Positions 1 to 5,990 of a DNA stretch of 6,305 bases are shown here, piece by piece. Under the pieces are notes generated by a model. That model was given only the letters and a program-made list of their open reading frames with translations, had not been told where the DNA came from and made no database searches. The DNA is taken from positions 1 to 6,305 of the forward strand of contig DEBO01000025.1 of the NCBI GenBank assembly GCA_002348585.1. Direction: 5' to 3'. A program made the position numbers and the translations under genes. Position 1 is the stretch's first letter. Every line of letters begins with the position of its first letter. This DNA is from Alphaproteobacteria bacterium UBA2954. GTDB lineage: Bacteria > Pseudomonadota > Alphaproteobacteria > Puniceispirillales > Puniceispirillaceae.

Positions 1-1
1 T

Positions 2-226
2 ATCCGGGCCAAAAGGCGACATCTTGAGTTATCTGCCTCCGGGGAAAAAATCGAATTCTCAGAGGTGCTTTCAGACTTAATAAAACGTGACTGCCGTGAC
101 AAAAACCGCACAGTGGCTCCTTTAAATGCTGCAGATGATGCATTTTTTATTGACTCTTCCAACAAGAATGCAGAAGAAGTGTTGGAGCTTGCTCTGACTC
201 GTCTACGAGATGGCAAGTTGATATAG
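2..226 (+). CDS. cmk: Cytidylate kinase, C-terminal part (5' end outside window)
   Basis: Cytidylate kinase phosphorylates CMP and dCMP to the diphosphates using ATP in the cytoplasm. Only the last 74 codons are present, in frame 2, ending in TAG at 224-226; the P-loop and CMP-binding core lie upstream of the window. The visible part matches the family C-terminus. It opens with an arginine-rich LID-like stretch (IRAKRRHLEL). Next comes the RD-x2-D-x2-R signature (KRDCRDKNR, visible residues 28-36), whose Arg and Asp residues bind CMP and ATP phosphates in the E. coli enzyme. It ends with the typical PL-x-A-x-DA-x-x-ID strand and a final helix. cmk directly upstream of rpsA is a widely conserved arrangement in proteobacteria. 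No frameshift is visible. Identification rests on recognising these motifs; it is firm although the gene is partial. Confidence 0.93.
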   Translation: MRAKRRHLELSASGEKIEFSEVLSDLIKRDCRDKNRTVAPLNAADDAFFIDSSNKNAEEVLELALTRLRDGKLI

Positions 227-238
227 ACAAAACTATCT

Positions 239-270
239 GATAGGACTTCGCCTCTGAATAAAGTCTTATC
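239..270 (+). other. 10-bp stem-loop in the cmk-rpsA gap
   Basis: Bases 239-248 (GATAGGACTT) pair with 261-270 (AAGTCTTATC) over 10 bp, including one G:U, around a 12-nt loop. The structure starts 13 nt after the cmk stop codon. No U-run follows it, so it does not look like a standard intrinsic terminator. It could be a 3'-end stabiliser, a processing site or the end of a Rho-dependent region. The pairing is seen directly; the role is unknown. Confidence 0.45.
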
Positions 271-363
271 TGAACAGAAACATTATTGGCTGGAAAATTT
301 ACAGCGTCGGAAAATTACAAAGCAGGATTTCAGTTAAAAACTGGCATCTATTCAGAGCTGCTT

Positions 364-440
364 TCTCTGTTACCAGCACAGAGAGTGATGAGATCACCCC
401 TTAATGACATTTACATCTCATTATTAACGGTCAGAGACCG
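364..440 (+). promoter_or_regulatory. Structured rpsA leader with four consecutive stem-loops
   Basis: Four hairpins sit almost end to end just before the rpsA ribosome-binding site. (1) 364-370 pairs with 378-384 (TCTCTGT/ACAGAGA, 7-nt loop). (2) 385-389 pairs with 393-397 (GTGAT/ATCAC, 3-nt loop). (3) 402-407 pairs with 418-423 (TAATGA/TCATTA, 10-nt loop). (4) 428-432 pairs with 436-440 (CGGTC/GACCG, 3-nt loop). All stems are perfect, and gaps between them are 0, 4 and 4 nt. A competing pairing, 353-357 (CAGAG) with 365-369 (CTCTG), would disrupt hairpin 1. In enterobacteria S1 represses its own mRNA through a leader with several hairpins, so an analogous autogenous control element is a reasonable inference. 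Individually the stems are short, and no conservation data were available. Confidence 0.45.
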
Positions 441-455
441 CACTGACGATTTCAC

Positions 456-459
456 GGAG
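456..459 (+). promoter_or_regulatory. Shine-Dalgarno GGAG that fixes the rpsA TTG start
   Basis: GGAG lies 7 nt before the TTG at 467-469, which is optimal spacing. It lies 15 nt downstream of the last leader hairpin, so it should be single-stranded and accessible. It is the main reason for choosing the TTG, as no ATG in this frame gives a family-like N-terminus. Confidence 0.7.
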
Positions 460-466
460 ATTACTT

Positions 467-2188
467 TTGTCAAAAACAACAGCAGCGAATGCTAAATTGG
501 AAAATTTTGCCGATCTTTTGGCGGAAAGCTTTGCAGAAGACACCGCCATTGAAGGCAGTGTCGTAAAAGGCCAAGTCGTTGAGGTCACAGATGATTATGT
601 GACCATCGATGTGGGCTTAAAATCAGAGGGACGCGTGCCGCTACGCGAGTTCACAGCCCCAGGTCAAGATGCCGAGATTGAGGCTGGCGACAGTGTTGAG
701 GTTTATGTTGAACGGATGGAGGATCGTGATGGTGCTGCTATGCTCAGCCGCGAGAAAGCTCGACGTGAAGAAGCTTGGATTATCCTTGAAAATGCGTTTG
801 AAGCACAGGAACGCGTTACGGGCATTATTTTTGGGCGCGTGAAAGGCGGCTTTACTGTTGATTTATCTGGCGCAACCGCATTCCTACCAGGCAGCCAAGT
901 AGATATCCGGCCTATCCACGATATTGGTCCACTAATGGGAACTCCACAGCCTTTCCAAATTTTGAAAATCGACAGACGACGTGGAAATATTGTGGTATCT
1001 CGAAGATCAGTTTTGGAGGAATCACGAGCAGAAGCCCGCTCAGAGCTTGTCTCAAACCTTCAAGAGGGGCAGGTTTTGCAAGGTGTTGTCAAAAACATCA
1101 CAGATTACGGCGCGTTTGTTGATCTTGGCGGCGTAGACGGCCTGCTTCACGTGACTGACATTGCATGGAAGCGGATCAATCACCCTTCAGAAGCCTTGCA
1201 GGTGGGCCAGACTGTCGATGTACAGGTGATCAGATTTAATTCAGAGACGCAGCGTATTTCTCTTGGTATGAAGCAGCTTTTGTCTGATCCATGGTCAGAT
1301 GCAGCTGAAAAATTTGTCATTGGCTCAAAACTATCTGGCCGTGTTACAAACATTACTGACTATGGTGCATTTGTTGAACTTGATGAGGGTGTTGAAGGTT
1401 TAGTGCATGTCTCTGAGATGAGCTGGACAAAGAAAAATGTGCACCCTGGTAAGATTGTGTCTACTAGCCAGCAAATAGATGTCATGGTTTTGGATGTCGA
1501 TATGGTGAAACGTCGGATTTCACTCGGCCTGAAACAAACTACAGCCAATCCATGGGAAGATTTCAAGGACACCTTCCAAGTCGGAGCCGAAATTGAAGGT
1601 GAAATAAGAAACATAACTGAGTTCGGTATATTTGTTGGATTGACTGAAGAAATTGATGGCCTTGTTCACATGTCTGATATTTCATGGGAAAAGACCGGCG
1701 AGGCTGCCCTTGAAGGCTATAACAAAGGTGATCAGATCAAAGCCAAGATTCTCGAAATTGACCTTGAAAAGGAGCGCATTTCCCTCGGCATTAAGCAGCT
1801 AAGCGAAGATCCTTATGTTGGTGAGATAGAAAAGATTAAAAAAGGTAGTGTGGTGACCTGTACGATCACAGCAATTGCAGATGGGGGTCTTGAGGTCCGT
1901 GTTGGCGATCATCTGAACGGTTTCATCCGCAAAGCAGATCTGTCGCGTGAACGCAGTGAGCAGAGAACCGAACGGTTCGCTGTTGATGAGAAAATTGATG
2001 CTGTTGTCACACAGTTTGATAAGAAAACACGCAATCTTTCACTGTCAATCAAAGCGCGTGAAATCGCTGAAGAAAAGCGGGCGATGGCTGATTATGGATC
2101 GTCAGACAGTGGTGCAAGCCTTGGCGATATCCTTGGCGCTGCACTCGCGAAAAAAGATGATGGGGACGCATCTGAATCAGACGGTTAA
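467..2188 (+). CDS. rpsA: 30S ribosomal protein S1
   Basis: S1 is the large mRNA-binding protein of the small ribosomal subunit; it recruits and unfolds mRNA at the start site. The 573-residue product, slightly longer than the 557 of E. coli, carries six S1 (OB-fold) repeats at about residues 29-97, 114-180, 200-268, 285-355, 372-442 and 459-529. Repeats 3-5 show the canonical pattern I-T-x-(Y/F)-G-x-F-V, DGL-x-H-(V/M)-(S/T)-(D/E), then RISLG-x-KQ. Repeats 1 and 2 are more divergent, as expected for the ribosome-binding end. The C-terminal tail is acidic and low in complexity (KKDDGDASESDG). Translation starts at TTG, supported by GGAG 7 nt upstream and by the usual N-terminus (FADLLAESFAED). 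The gene follows cmk after a 240-nt structured leader and ends at a strong terminator, so it is probably expressed with cmk and/or from its own promoter, which I could not place. The reading frame is intact. Confidence 0.97.
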   Translation: MSKTTAANAKLENFADLLAESFAEDTAIEGSVVKGQVVEVTDDYVTIDVGLKSEGRVPLREFTAPGQDAEIEAGDSVEVYVERMEDRDGAAMLSREKARREEAWIILENAFEAQERVTGIIFGRVKGGFTVDLSGATAFLPGSQVDIRPIHDIGPLMGTPQPFQILKIDRRRGNIVVSRRSVLEESRAEARSELVSNLQEGQVLQGVVKNITDYGAFVDLGGVDGLLHVTDIAWKRINHPSEALQVGQTVDVQVIRFNSETQRISLGMKQLLSDPWSDAAEKFVIGSKLSGRVTNITDYGAFVELDEGVEGLVHVSEMSWTKKNVHPGKIVSTSQQIDVMVLDVDMVKRRISLGLKQTTANPWEDFKDTFQVGAEIEGEIRNITEFGIFVGLTEEIDGLVHMSDISWEKTGEAALEGYNKGDQIKAKILEIDLEKERISLGIKQLSEDPYVGEIEKIKKGSVVTCTITAIADGGLEVRVGDHLNGFIRKADLSRERSEQRTERFAVDEKIDAVVTQFDKKTRNLSLSIKAREIAEEKRAMADYGSSDSGASLGDILGAALAKKDDGDASESDG

Positions 2189-2226
2189 GTAGCCTTCTAG
2201 AAATATAGCTAATAACATCATGAGAC

Positions 2227-2265
2227 AAGGCTCCGTGTGATTAACTCCACACGGGGCTTTTATTT
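2227..2265 (+). terminator. Rho-independent terminator after rpsA
   Basis: Bases 2230-2239 (GCTCCGTGTG) pair with 2248-2257 (CACACGGGGC): 10 bp with one G:U and an 8-nt loop. AAG at 2227-2229 can extend the stem into the following T-rich tract, TTTTATTT at 2258-2265. GC-rich stem plus U-run, 38 nt after the rpsA stop, is a textbook intrinsic terminator. It separates the rpsA transcript from the ihfB-trp-accD unit. Confidence 0.92.
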
Positions 2266-2287
2266 CATTCGCACATTTATAGATAGC

Positions 2288-2316
2288 TTGACGCTTGCGA
2301 TGGAAACAGTCATGCT
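2288..2316 (+). promoter_or_regulatory. Candidate sigma-70-type promoter for ihfB
   Basis: TTGACG at 2288-2293 matches five of six bases of the -35 consensus. A 17-nt spacer leads to CATGCT at 2311-2316, a weak -10 matching three of six bases of TATAAT. Transcription would start near 2323, giving a leader of about 30 nt. A promoter is expected here because the terminator ending near 2265 cuts off read-through and ihfB starts at 2352. The -10 assignment is uncertain. Confidence 0.4.
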
Positions 2317-2351
2317 TTTTACTCGTTTTAGAAGCAAGTAAGGTAACGCGT

Positions 2352-2630
2352 ATGACAAAGTCTGAGTTGATAGCCCGGCTGGCAGAACAGAATCCATCCT
2401 TATATCACCGAGATCTTGAACAGCTTGTGAACACTGTCTTTGAGACAATCACCAAGGCTTTGGAAGGTGGGGATCGAGTGGAACTCAGAGGATTTGGTGC
2501 ATTTTCCGTACGCGAACGCAAAGCCAGGATTGGCCGGAATCCGCGCACCGGCGAACCAGTGAACGTTGAGGCAAAACGCATGCCGTTCTTTAAAATGGGC
2601 AAAGGAATGCGGGAACGGTTGAACAAATAG
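2352..2630 (+). CDS. ihfB: Integration host factor beta subunit
   Basis: IhfB pairs with IhfA to form IHF, a sequence-specific nucleoid protein that bends DNA sharply in recombination, replication and transcription. The 92-residue product is close to E. coli IhfB (94) and aligns without gaps over the key region. It starts [11 protein letters not shown]. It has the DNA-binding signature RGFGAF at 46-51 and the arm [10 protein letters not shown] at 61-70, with Pro64 being the residue that intercalates between base pairs. Glu44 and Arg46, used by the E. coli beta subunit for specific contacts, are both present, favouring IhfB over HU. The ATG at 2352 has AAGG 8 nt upstream; the in-frame extension back to a TTG at 2295 has no family support and overlaps the candidate promoter. 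The next gene starts 65 nt downstream. Confidence 0.96.
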   Translation: MTKSELIARLAEQNPSLYHRDLEQLVNTVFETITKALEGGDRVELRGFGAFSVRERKARIGRNPRTGEPVNVEAKRMPFFKMGKGMRERLNK

Positions 2631-2645
2631 ACCTATTGAACCGTT
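2614..2645 (+). other. Imperfect hairpin spanning the ihfB stop codon
   Basis: AACGGTT at 2614-2620 pairs perfectly with AACCGTT at 2639-2645. Inside, CAA at 2624-2626 can pair with TTG at 2636-2638, and TA at 2628-2629 with TA at 2634-2635, around a GACC loop. The downstream sequence is T-rich but broken (TTTGTGCTTTG overlapping the stem end), so this is at best a weak terminator, attenuator or processing site between ihfB and the LapA-like gene. The pairing is seen; the function is inference. Confidence 0.4.
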
Positions 2646-2695
2646 TGTGCTTTGCCAGACTGATGTTCACCGCAAAATAAGTAAAGGGCGTAATG

Positions 2696-3049
2696 ATGCG
2701 CTTAATAACTCGTATGTGCTGGTTAACCCTGTTAGTCATCACAGGTGTCATCTTGGCAGGATTTGTCACTTCAAATCAGGGCTTAATCTCAATCCATCTC
2801 TGGCCCACGCATGCCATTTTGCGCGCAGAGATTTGGGTTTTTTTGCTTGCCACCTTTGGATTGGGCACAATCACAGGGGCTACAATTTTCTGGTTTCAAA
2901 CCCTCAGCCTTAAAGCCCGTCTATGGTCAAAGGCAAAACAGTTATCTGAACTAGAAGCCCACATTGAAAAAACAGAACAGCAGTTCAATGACCAACGCTC
3001 ATCGAGGCACTATGGTCATCAAGCTCACAGATTGCTTGCCAGCAAGTGA
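2696..3049 (+). CDS. LapA-domain (DUF1049) small inner-membrane protein
   Basis: This encodes a 117-residue protein with the layout of the LapA/DUF1049 family. There are two transmembrane helices at about residues 8-25 and 44-67, joined by a short loop (SNQGLISIHLWP). A charged cytoplasmic tail follows, with coiled-coil potential at about 71-99 (KAKQLSELEAHIEKTEQQF). In enterobacteria LapA works with LapB and FtsH in controlling LpxC and lipopolysaccharide amounts; no lapB is adjacent here, so that role is not established. Two ATG codons are adjacent, at 2693 and 2696. AGGG at 2685-2688 lies 7 nt before the second and only 4 nt before the first, so I chose the second; the difference is one Met. 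A gene of this family between ihfB and trpF recurs in alphaproteobacteria. The last ~15 residues (RHYGHQAHRLLASK) look unconstrained. Confidence 0.82.
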   Translation: MRLITRMCWLTLLVITGVILAGFVTSNQGLISIHLWPTHAILRAEIWVFLLATFGLGTITGATIFWFQTLSLKARLWSKAKQLSELEAHIEKTEQQFNDQRSSRHYGHQAHRLLASK

Positions 3050-3101
3050 CATTCAGGCAACTCATTAGTCCTCTCAACTTCAAAACAAAGCCAGGTCAAA
3101 C

Positions 3102-3776
3102 ATGACAACAGCTGTAAAAATCTGCGGTATATCTTCACTGGAAATCTACAGGCATTGTGCACAACTTGGCGTTGATTGGGTTGGCTTTGTGTTTTTTCCC
3201 GCCTCACCTCGTCATTTGCAGCTAACACAGGCCCGCGCACTAGCCGACGCTGCTGATTCTGATACGCAGCTGTCTGTCCCACCCCGACGTGTGGCTTTAT
3301 GTGTTAATGCCAGCGATGATGAGCTGACTGCAATTATTGACGCGGCGCGACCAGATATGCTGCAGCTTCACGGGAATGAAAATGCAGAACGTGTGCGGGC
3401 AATTAAATCAAAATTTTCCCTTCCTGTGATGCCTGTTATCAAAGTGGCAGACAAAGCAGATTTAGAAAAGGCTGAATTATTTTCAGACTGTGCAGACTGG
3501 CTTTTATTTGACGCTGCACCAAATAGAGAAATGATAACCAATGAGCCAAACCTTCCAGGTGGTACAGGGATCTCATTTGACTGGGGGTATCTGGCAGAAG
3601 CTGAATTGCCGCTGCCTTTTATGCTTGCCGGGGGGCTGACAGCAGCAAATGTTGCTCAAGCTGTCACCCTTACCAACGCACCATGTGTTGATGTATCATC
3701 CGGAGTGGAAAAAAACCGTGGGAAAAAAAGCAAAACAGCTATCTCTGCCTTTGTGAAAGCTGCAAAATTCGGGTAA
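3102..3776 (+). CDS. trpF: Phosphoribosylanthranilate isomerase
   Basis: TrpF converts N-(5-phosphoribosyl)anthranilate to the carboxyphenylamino-deoxyribulose phosphate, the third step after chorismate in tryptophan synthesis. The 224-residue product is a single (beta/alpha)8 barrel of normal length. The N-terminal strand VKICGI places the catalytic base at Cys8, and LLFDA places the general acid at Asp137. Other family motifs are GFVFFPASPR (28-37), LQLHG (87-91), the phosphate-binding LPGGTG (151-156), LAGGL (175-179) and VDVSSGVE (196-203), followed by the usual GKKS. ATG at 3102 has a modest AGG 6 nt upstream. It is a stand-alone enzyme, not fused to TrpC as in enterobacteria. It starts 52 nt after the LapA-like gene and lies 71 nt before trpB. 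No Trp-rich leader peptide or attenuator precedes it. Confidence 0.97.
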   Translation: MTTAVKICGISSLEIYRHCAQLGVDWVGFVFFPASPRHLQLTQARALADAADSDTQLSVPPRRVALCVNASDDELTAIIDAARPDMLQLHGNENAERVRAIKSKFSLPVMPVIKVADKADLEKAELFSDCADWLLFDAAPNREMITNEPNLPGGTGISFDWGYLAEAELPLPFMLAGGLTAANVAQAVTLTNAPCVDVSSGVEKNRGKKSKTAISAFVKAAKFG

Positions 3777-3847
3777 AGTAACAAACGTCTGAACTGTGAC
3801 CCTTACATATATTATTCAGTGACATAACAAAAAAATAGAGAGTCGAC

Positions 3848-5071
3848 ATGGGCGATACTGCACCCAATTCATACAAAACACTGCCGGATGAGGCGGGACG
3901 GTTTGGCATTCACGGCGGACGCTTTGTTGCTGAAACACTGATGCCGCTGATTTTGGAGGTTGAAAAGGCCTATATAACAACCAAATCCGACCCTGGGTTT
4001 GAAACAGAATTATTATATTATCAGAAACATTATATTGGCCGACCCTCCCCTTTATATTTCGCTCCCCGGCTAACTAAACATTTTGATGGTGCAAAGCTCT
4101 ATCTGAAGCGGGACGAGCTAAACCATACAGGCGCACATAAAATCAACAATGTTCTGGGTCAGGCTCTACTAGCAAAGCGAATGGGAAAGACCAAAATCAT
4201 TGCGGAAACCGGCGCTGGCCAACATGGTGTAGCTACAGCAACCGCCTGTGCCTTATTCAATCTTGATTGTGAAGTTTTCATGGGTGCGGAAGATGTGCGC
4301 CGTCAGAAACCGAATGTAGATCGTATGCGTCTCCTGGGCGCAAAAGTGCATCCGGTTACATCAGGCACATCAACACTGAAAGACGCCATGAACGAGGCCT
4401 TGCGCTATTGGGTTGCGAATCCAGAAACACATTTCTACATAATAGGTACAGTAGCTGGCCCGCATCCATATCCTGAAATGGTGCGTGATTTTCAGTCTGT
4501 TATTGGCAAAGAAACAAAAGAGCAGATAAAACAAGCTGAAGGCCGTCTGCCTGATGCTCTGATTGCCTGTATTGGTGGCGGGTCAAACGCAATGGGACTC
4601 TTTCACCCCTTTCTTGACGATGAGAGTGTCGCCATTTACGGAGTAGAAGCCGCTGGTCATGGAATTGAAACAGGCGAGCACGCTGCCAGCCTGACAGGTG
4701 GCGAACCTGGCATTCTGCATGGTAATCGCACCTATCTTCTCCAGACAAAAGAAGGCCAGATAAAAGATGCGCATTCCATTTCTGCGGGTCTTGATTATCC
4801 GGGCATTGGACCGGAACATGCTTGGCTTCATGATATCGGCAGAGTGAATTACGTCAGCGCGACAGATGAAGAGGCTTTGGATATGTTTCACTTGTGCTCG
4901 CGTCTTGAGGGAATTATTCCGGCACTAGAACCCTCTCATGCACTGGCCTTTGCCTCCAAATTCCTGCCTTCCCTTGATAAAGACAAGATTGTGATCCTGA
5001 ATATGTGTGGGCGCGGCGATAAGGATCTTGAAGCTGTTCTGCCTCTGCTGGAGGCCCGGAGCAAATTGTAA
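3848..5071 (+). CDS. trpB: Tryptophan synthase beta chain
   Basis: TrpB is the PLP enzyme that condenses indole, channelled from TrpA, with L-serine to give L-tryptophan. The 407-residue product has the normal length of the TrpB1 class that partners Trp[10 protein letters not shown] (93-101) carries the PLP Schiff-base lysine, Lys98. AETGAGQHG (119-127) contains catalytic Glu120 and the substrate carboxylate loop. GGGSNAMG (243-250) binds the cofactor phosphate, and CGRGDKD (387-393) lies near the PLP ring nitrogen. That last motif has Cys387 where enterobacterial enzymes have Ser (Ser377 in Salmonella). The ATG at 3848 follows a weak GAGAG at 3838-3842 with 5-nt spacing; the 71-nt gap after trpF holds no terminator. 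The N-terminus ([25 protein letters not shown]) is typical, supporting the start. The frame is intact, and trpA follows 58 nt downstream. Confidence 0.98.
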   Translation: MGDTAPNSYKTLPDEAGRFGIHGGRFVAETLMPLILEVEKAYITTKSDPGFETELLYYQKHYIGRPSPLYFAPRLTKHFDGAKLYLKRDELNHTGAHKINNVLGQALLAKRMGKTKIIAETGAGQHGVATATACALFNLDCEVFMGAEDVRRQKPNVDRMRLLGAKVHPVTSGTSTLKDAMNEALRYWVANPETHFYIIGTVAGPHPYPEMVRDFQSVIGKETKEQIKQAEGRLPDALIACIGGGSNAMGLFHPFLDDESVAIYGVEAAGHGIETGEHAASLTGGEPGILHGNRTYLLQTKEGQIKDAHSISAGLDYPGIGPEHAWLHDIGRVNYVSATDEEALDMFHLCSRLEGIIPALEPSHALAFASKFLPSLDKDKIVILNMCGRGDKDLEAVLPLLEARSKL

Positions 5072-5129
5072 AAGGACAAATGACAAGGCGTTATGTTAAA
5101 AATCCCAAAAAGACAGGATGATTTTTTAT

Positions 5130-5951
5130 ATGAGCAACCGTATTTCGCAATGTTTTGCCCATGCAAAAGCCGATAATAGAGCTGTTTTAGGTATTTTTGT
5201 GTCTGCTGGCGACCCGTCTGCTGAATCCTCTGCTGCTATTCTGGACGAATTGGTTGAAAATGGTGCAGATATGATCGAACTTGGTATGCCTTTTTCTGAC
5301 CCAATGGCTGACGGCCCTGCCATTCAGGCTGCTAGTCTGCGGGCTATCAAAAAAGGGATGACCCTGGCCGGAACTCTGGATATAGCCAAATCCTTCAGGG
5401 CGCGTCACCCAGATACACCCCTTGTGTTGATGGGCTATTATAATCCTATCTATATTTATGGCAAAGATGCCTTTATCACAGATGCGCTTGCTGCAGGTGT
5501 GGATGGACTTATCATTGTTGATCTGCCTCCTGAAGAAGACAGCGAATTATGTGATGATGCCCGCATGGCAGGTCTTTCGTTCATCCGGCTTGTCACTCCA
5601 ACAACTCTTGGTCATCGCTTGCCTGTTGTTCTGGAAAAAGCTGGCGGTTTTATTTATTATGTTGCCATAGCAGGAATAACCGGAACAAAAAGTGCAGCAA
5701 AAGAAACAATTAACGCTGCCTTCACACGTATCCGTGAAGAAACTAGCCTTCCAGCCGTCACTGGATTTGGGATCAGAACTGCCGAACAGGCAGCAGAAAT
5801 TGCCCATATATCAGATGGTGTAGTCGTTGGCTCTGCGATGGTGTCCATAATTGAACAGGCCTGCGCAGAAGAAAGTCTGGATACAGAAAAACTGGTGAAT
5901 TCTGTCGGCACATATTGCCGATCCTTGTCAGAAGCGATGAAACGGTCATAA
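5130..5951 (+). CDS. trpA: Tryptophan synthase alpha chain
   Basis: TrpA cleaves indole-3-glycerol phosphate to indole and glyceraldehyde 3-phosphate and passes indole to TrpB through a tunnel in the alpha2beta2 complex. From the chosen start the product has 273 residues, a single (beta/alpha)8 barrel. Catalytic Glu50 lies in IELGMPFSDP, and Asp61 in the adjoining DPMADGP loop. Other motifs are GYYNP (102-106), GLIIVDLPPEE (126-136), YYVAIAGITGTK (176-187), GFGIRT (212-217) and VVVGSAMV (231-238). Two in-frame ATGs exist, at 5118 and 5130. The first abuts its own purine-rich AGG with no spacing. The second gives the usual N-terminus MSNRISQ-x-F but has AGGA about 11 nt upstream, slightly long. 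I prefer 5130; the alternative adds four residues (MIFY). accD starts 39 nt after the stop. Confidence 0.95.
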   Translation: MSNRISQCFAHAKADNRAVLGIFVSAGDPSAESSAAILDELVENGADMIELGMPFSDPMADGPAIQAASLRAIKKGMTLAGTLDIAKSFRARHPDTPLVLMGYYNPIYIYGKDAFITDALAAGVDGLIIVDLPPEEDSELCDDARMAGLSFIRLVTPTTLGHRLPVVLEKAGGFIYYVAIAGITGTKSAAKETINAAFTRIREETSLPAVTGFGIRTAEQAAEIAHISDGVVVGSAMVSIIEQACAEESLDTEKLVNSVGTYCRSLSEAMKRS

Positions 5952-5990
5952 TCAGTTAACAAAAGACTATCTGAAACAGGAGGCAAAAAC

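Noticed and set aside
286..495. 69-codon open frame starting with TTG and overlapping the rpsA start
   Set aside because: It has no Shine-Dalgarno, no recognisable family, runs through the structured rpsA leader and overlaps rpsA out of frame. It looks like a chance open frame.
1360..1614. Minus-strand open frames inside rpsA, ihfB, trpB and trpA
   Set aside because: They lie antisense to clearly conserved genes and have no recognisable motifs; they are coding-strand shadows.
1072..1823. Repeated similar DNA segments inside rpsA
   Set aside because: They correspond to the S1-domain repeats of the protein (ITDYGAFV and RISLG motifs), not to a separate DNA repeat or mobile element.
2295..2351. 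In-frame 19-codon N-terminal extension of ihfB from a TTG
   Set aside because: IhfB proteins begin MTKSEL, as at the ATG at 2352, which has AAGG at good spacing; the extension overlaps the candidate promoter.
3035..3046. CTTG/CAAG inverted repeat at the end of the LapA-like gene as a terminator
   Set aside because: Only about 4 bp of stem with a tetraloop and no T-run after it; too weak to support.
2696..3049. Five Trp codons in the LapA-like gene just upstream of trpFBA, considered as a Trp-sensing leader
   Set aside because: The Trp residues are spread over the protein at membrane-edge positions typical of a two-helix membrane protein. There are no adjacent Trp codons and no terminator/antiterminator pair before trpF.
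3785..3820. TATATT/TATTAT sequences before trpB as a -10 promoter element
   Set aside because: No acceptable -35 lies 16-18 nt upstream, and AT-rich stretches are common in intergenic DNA here.
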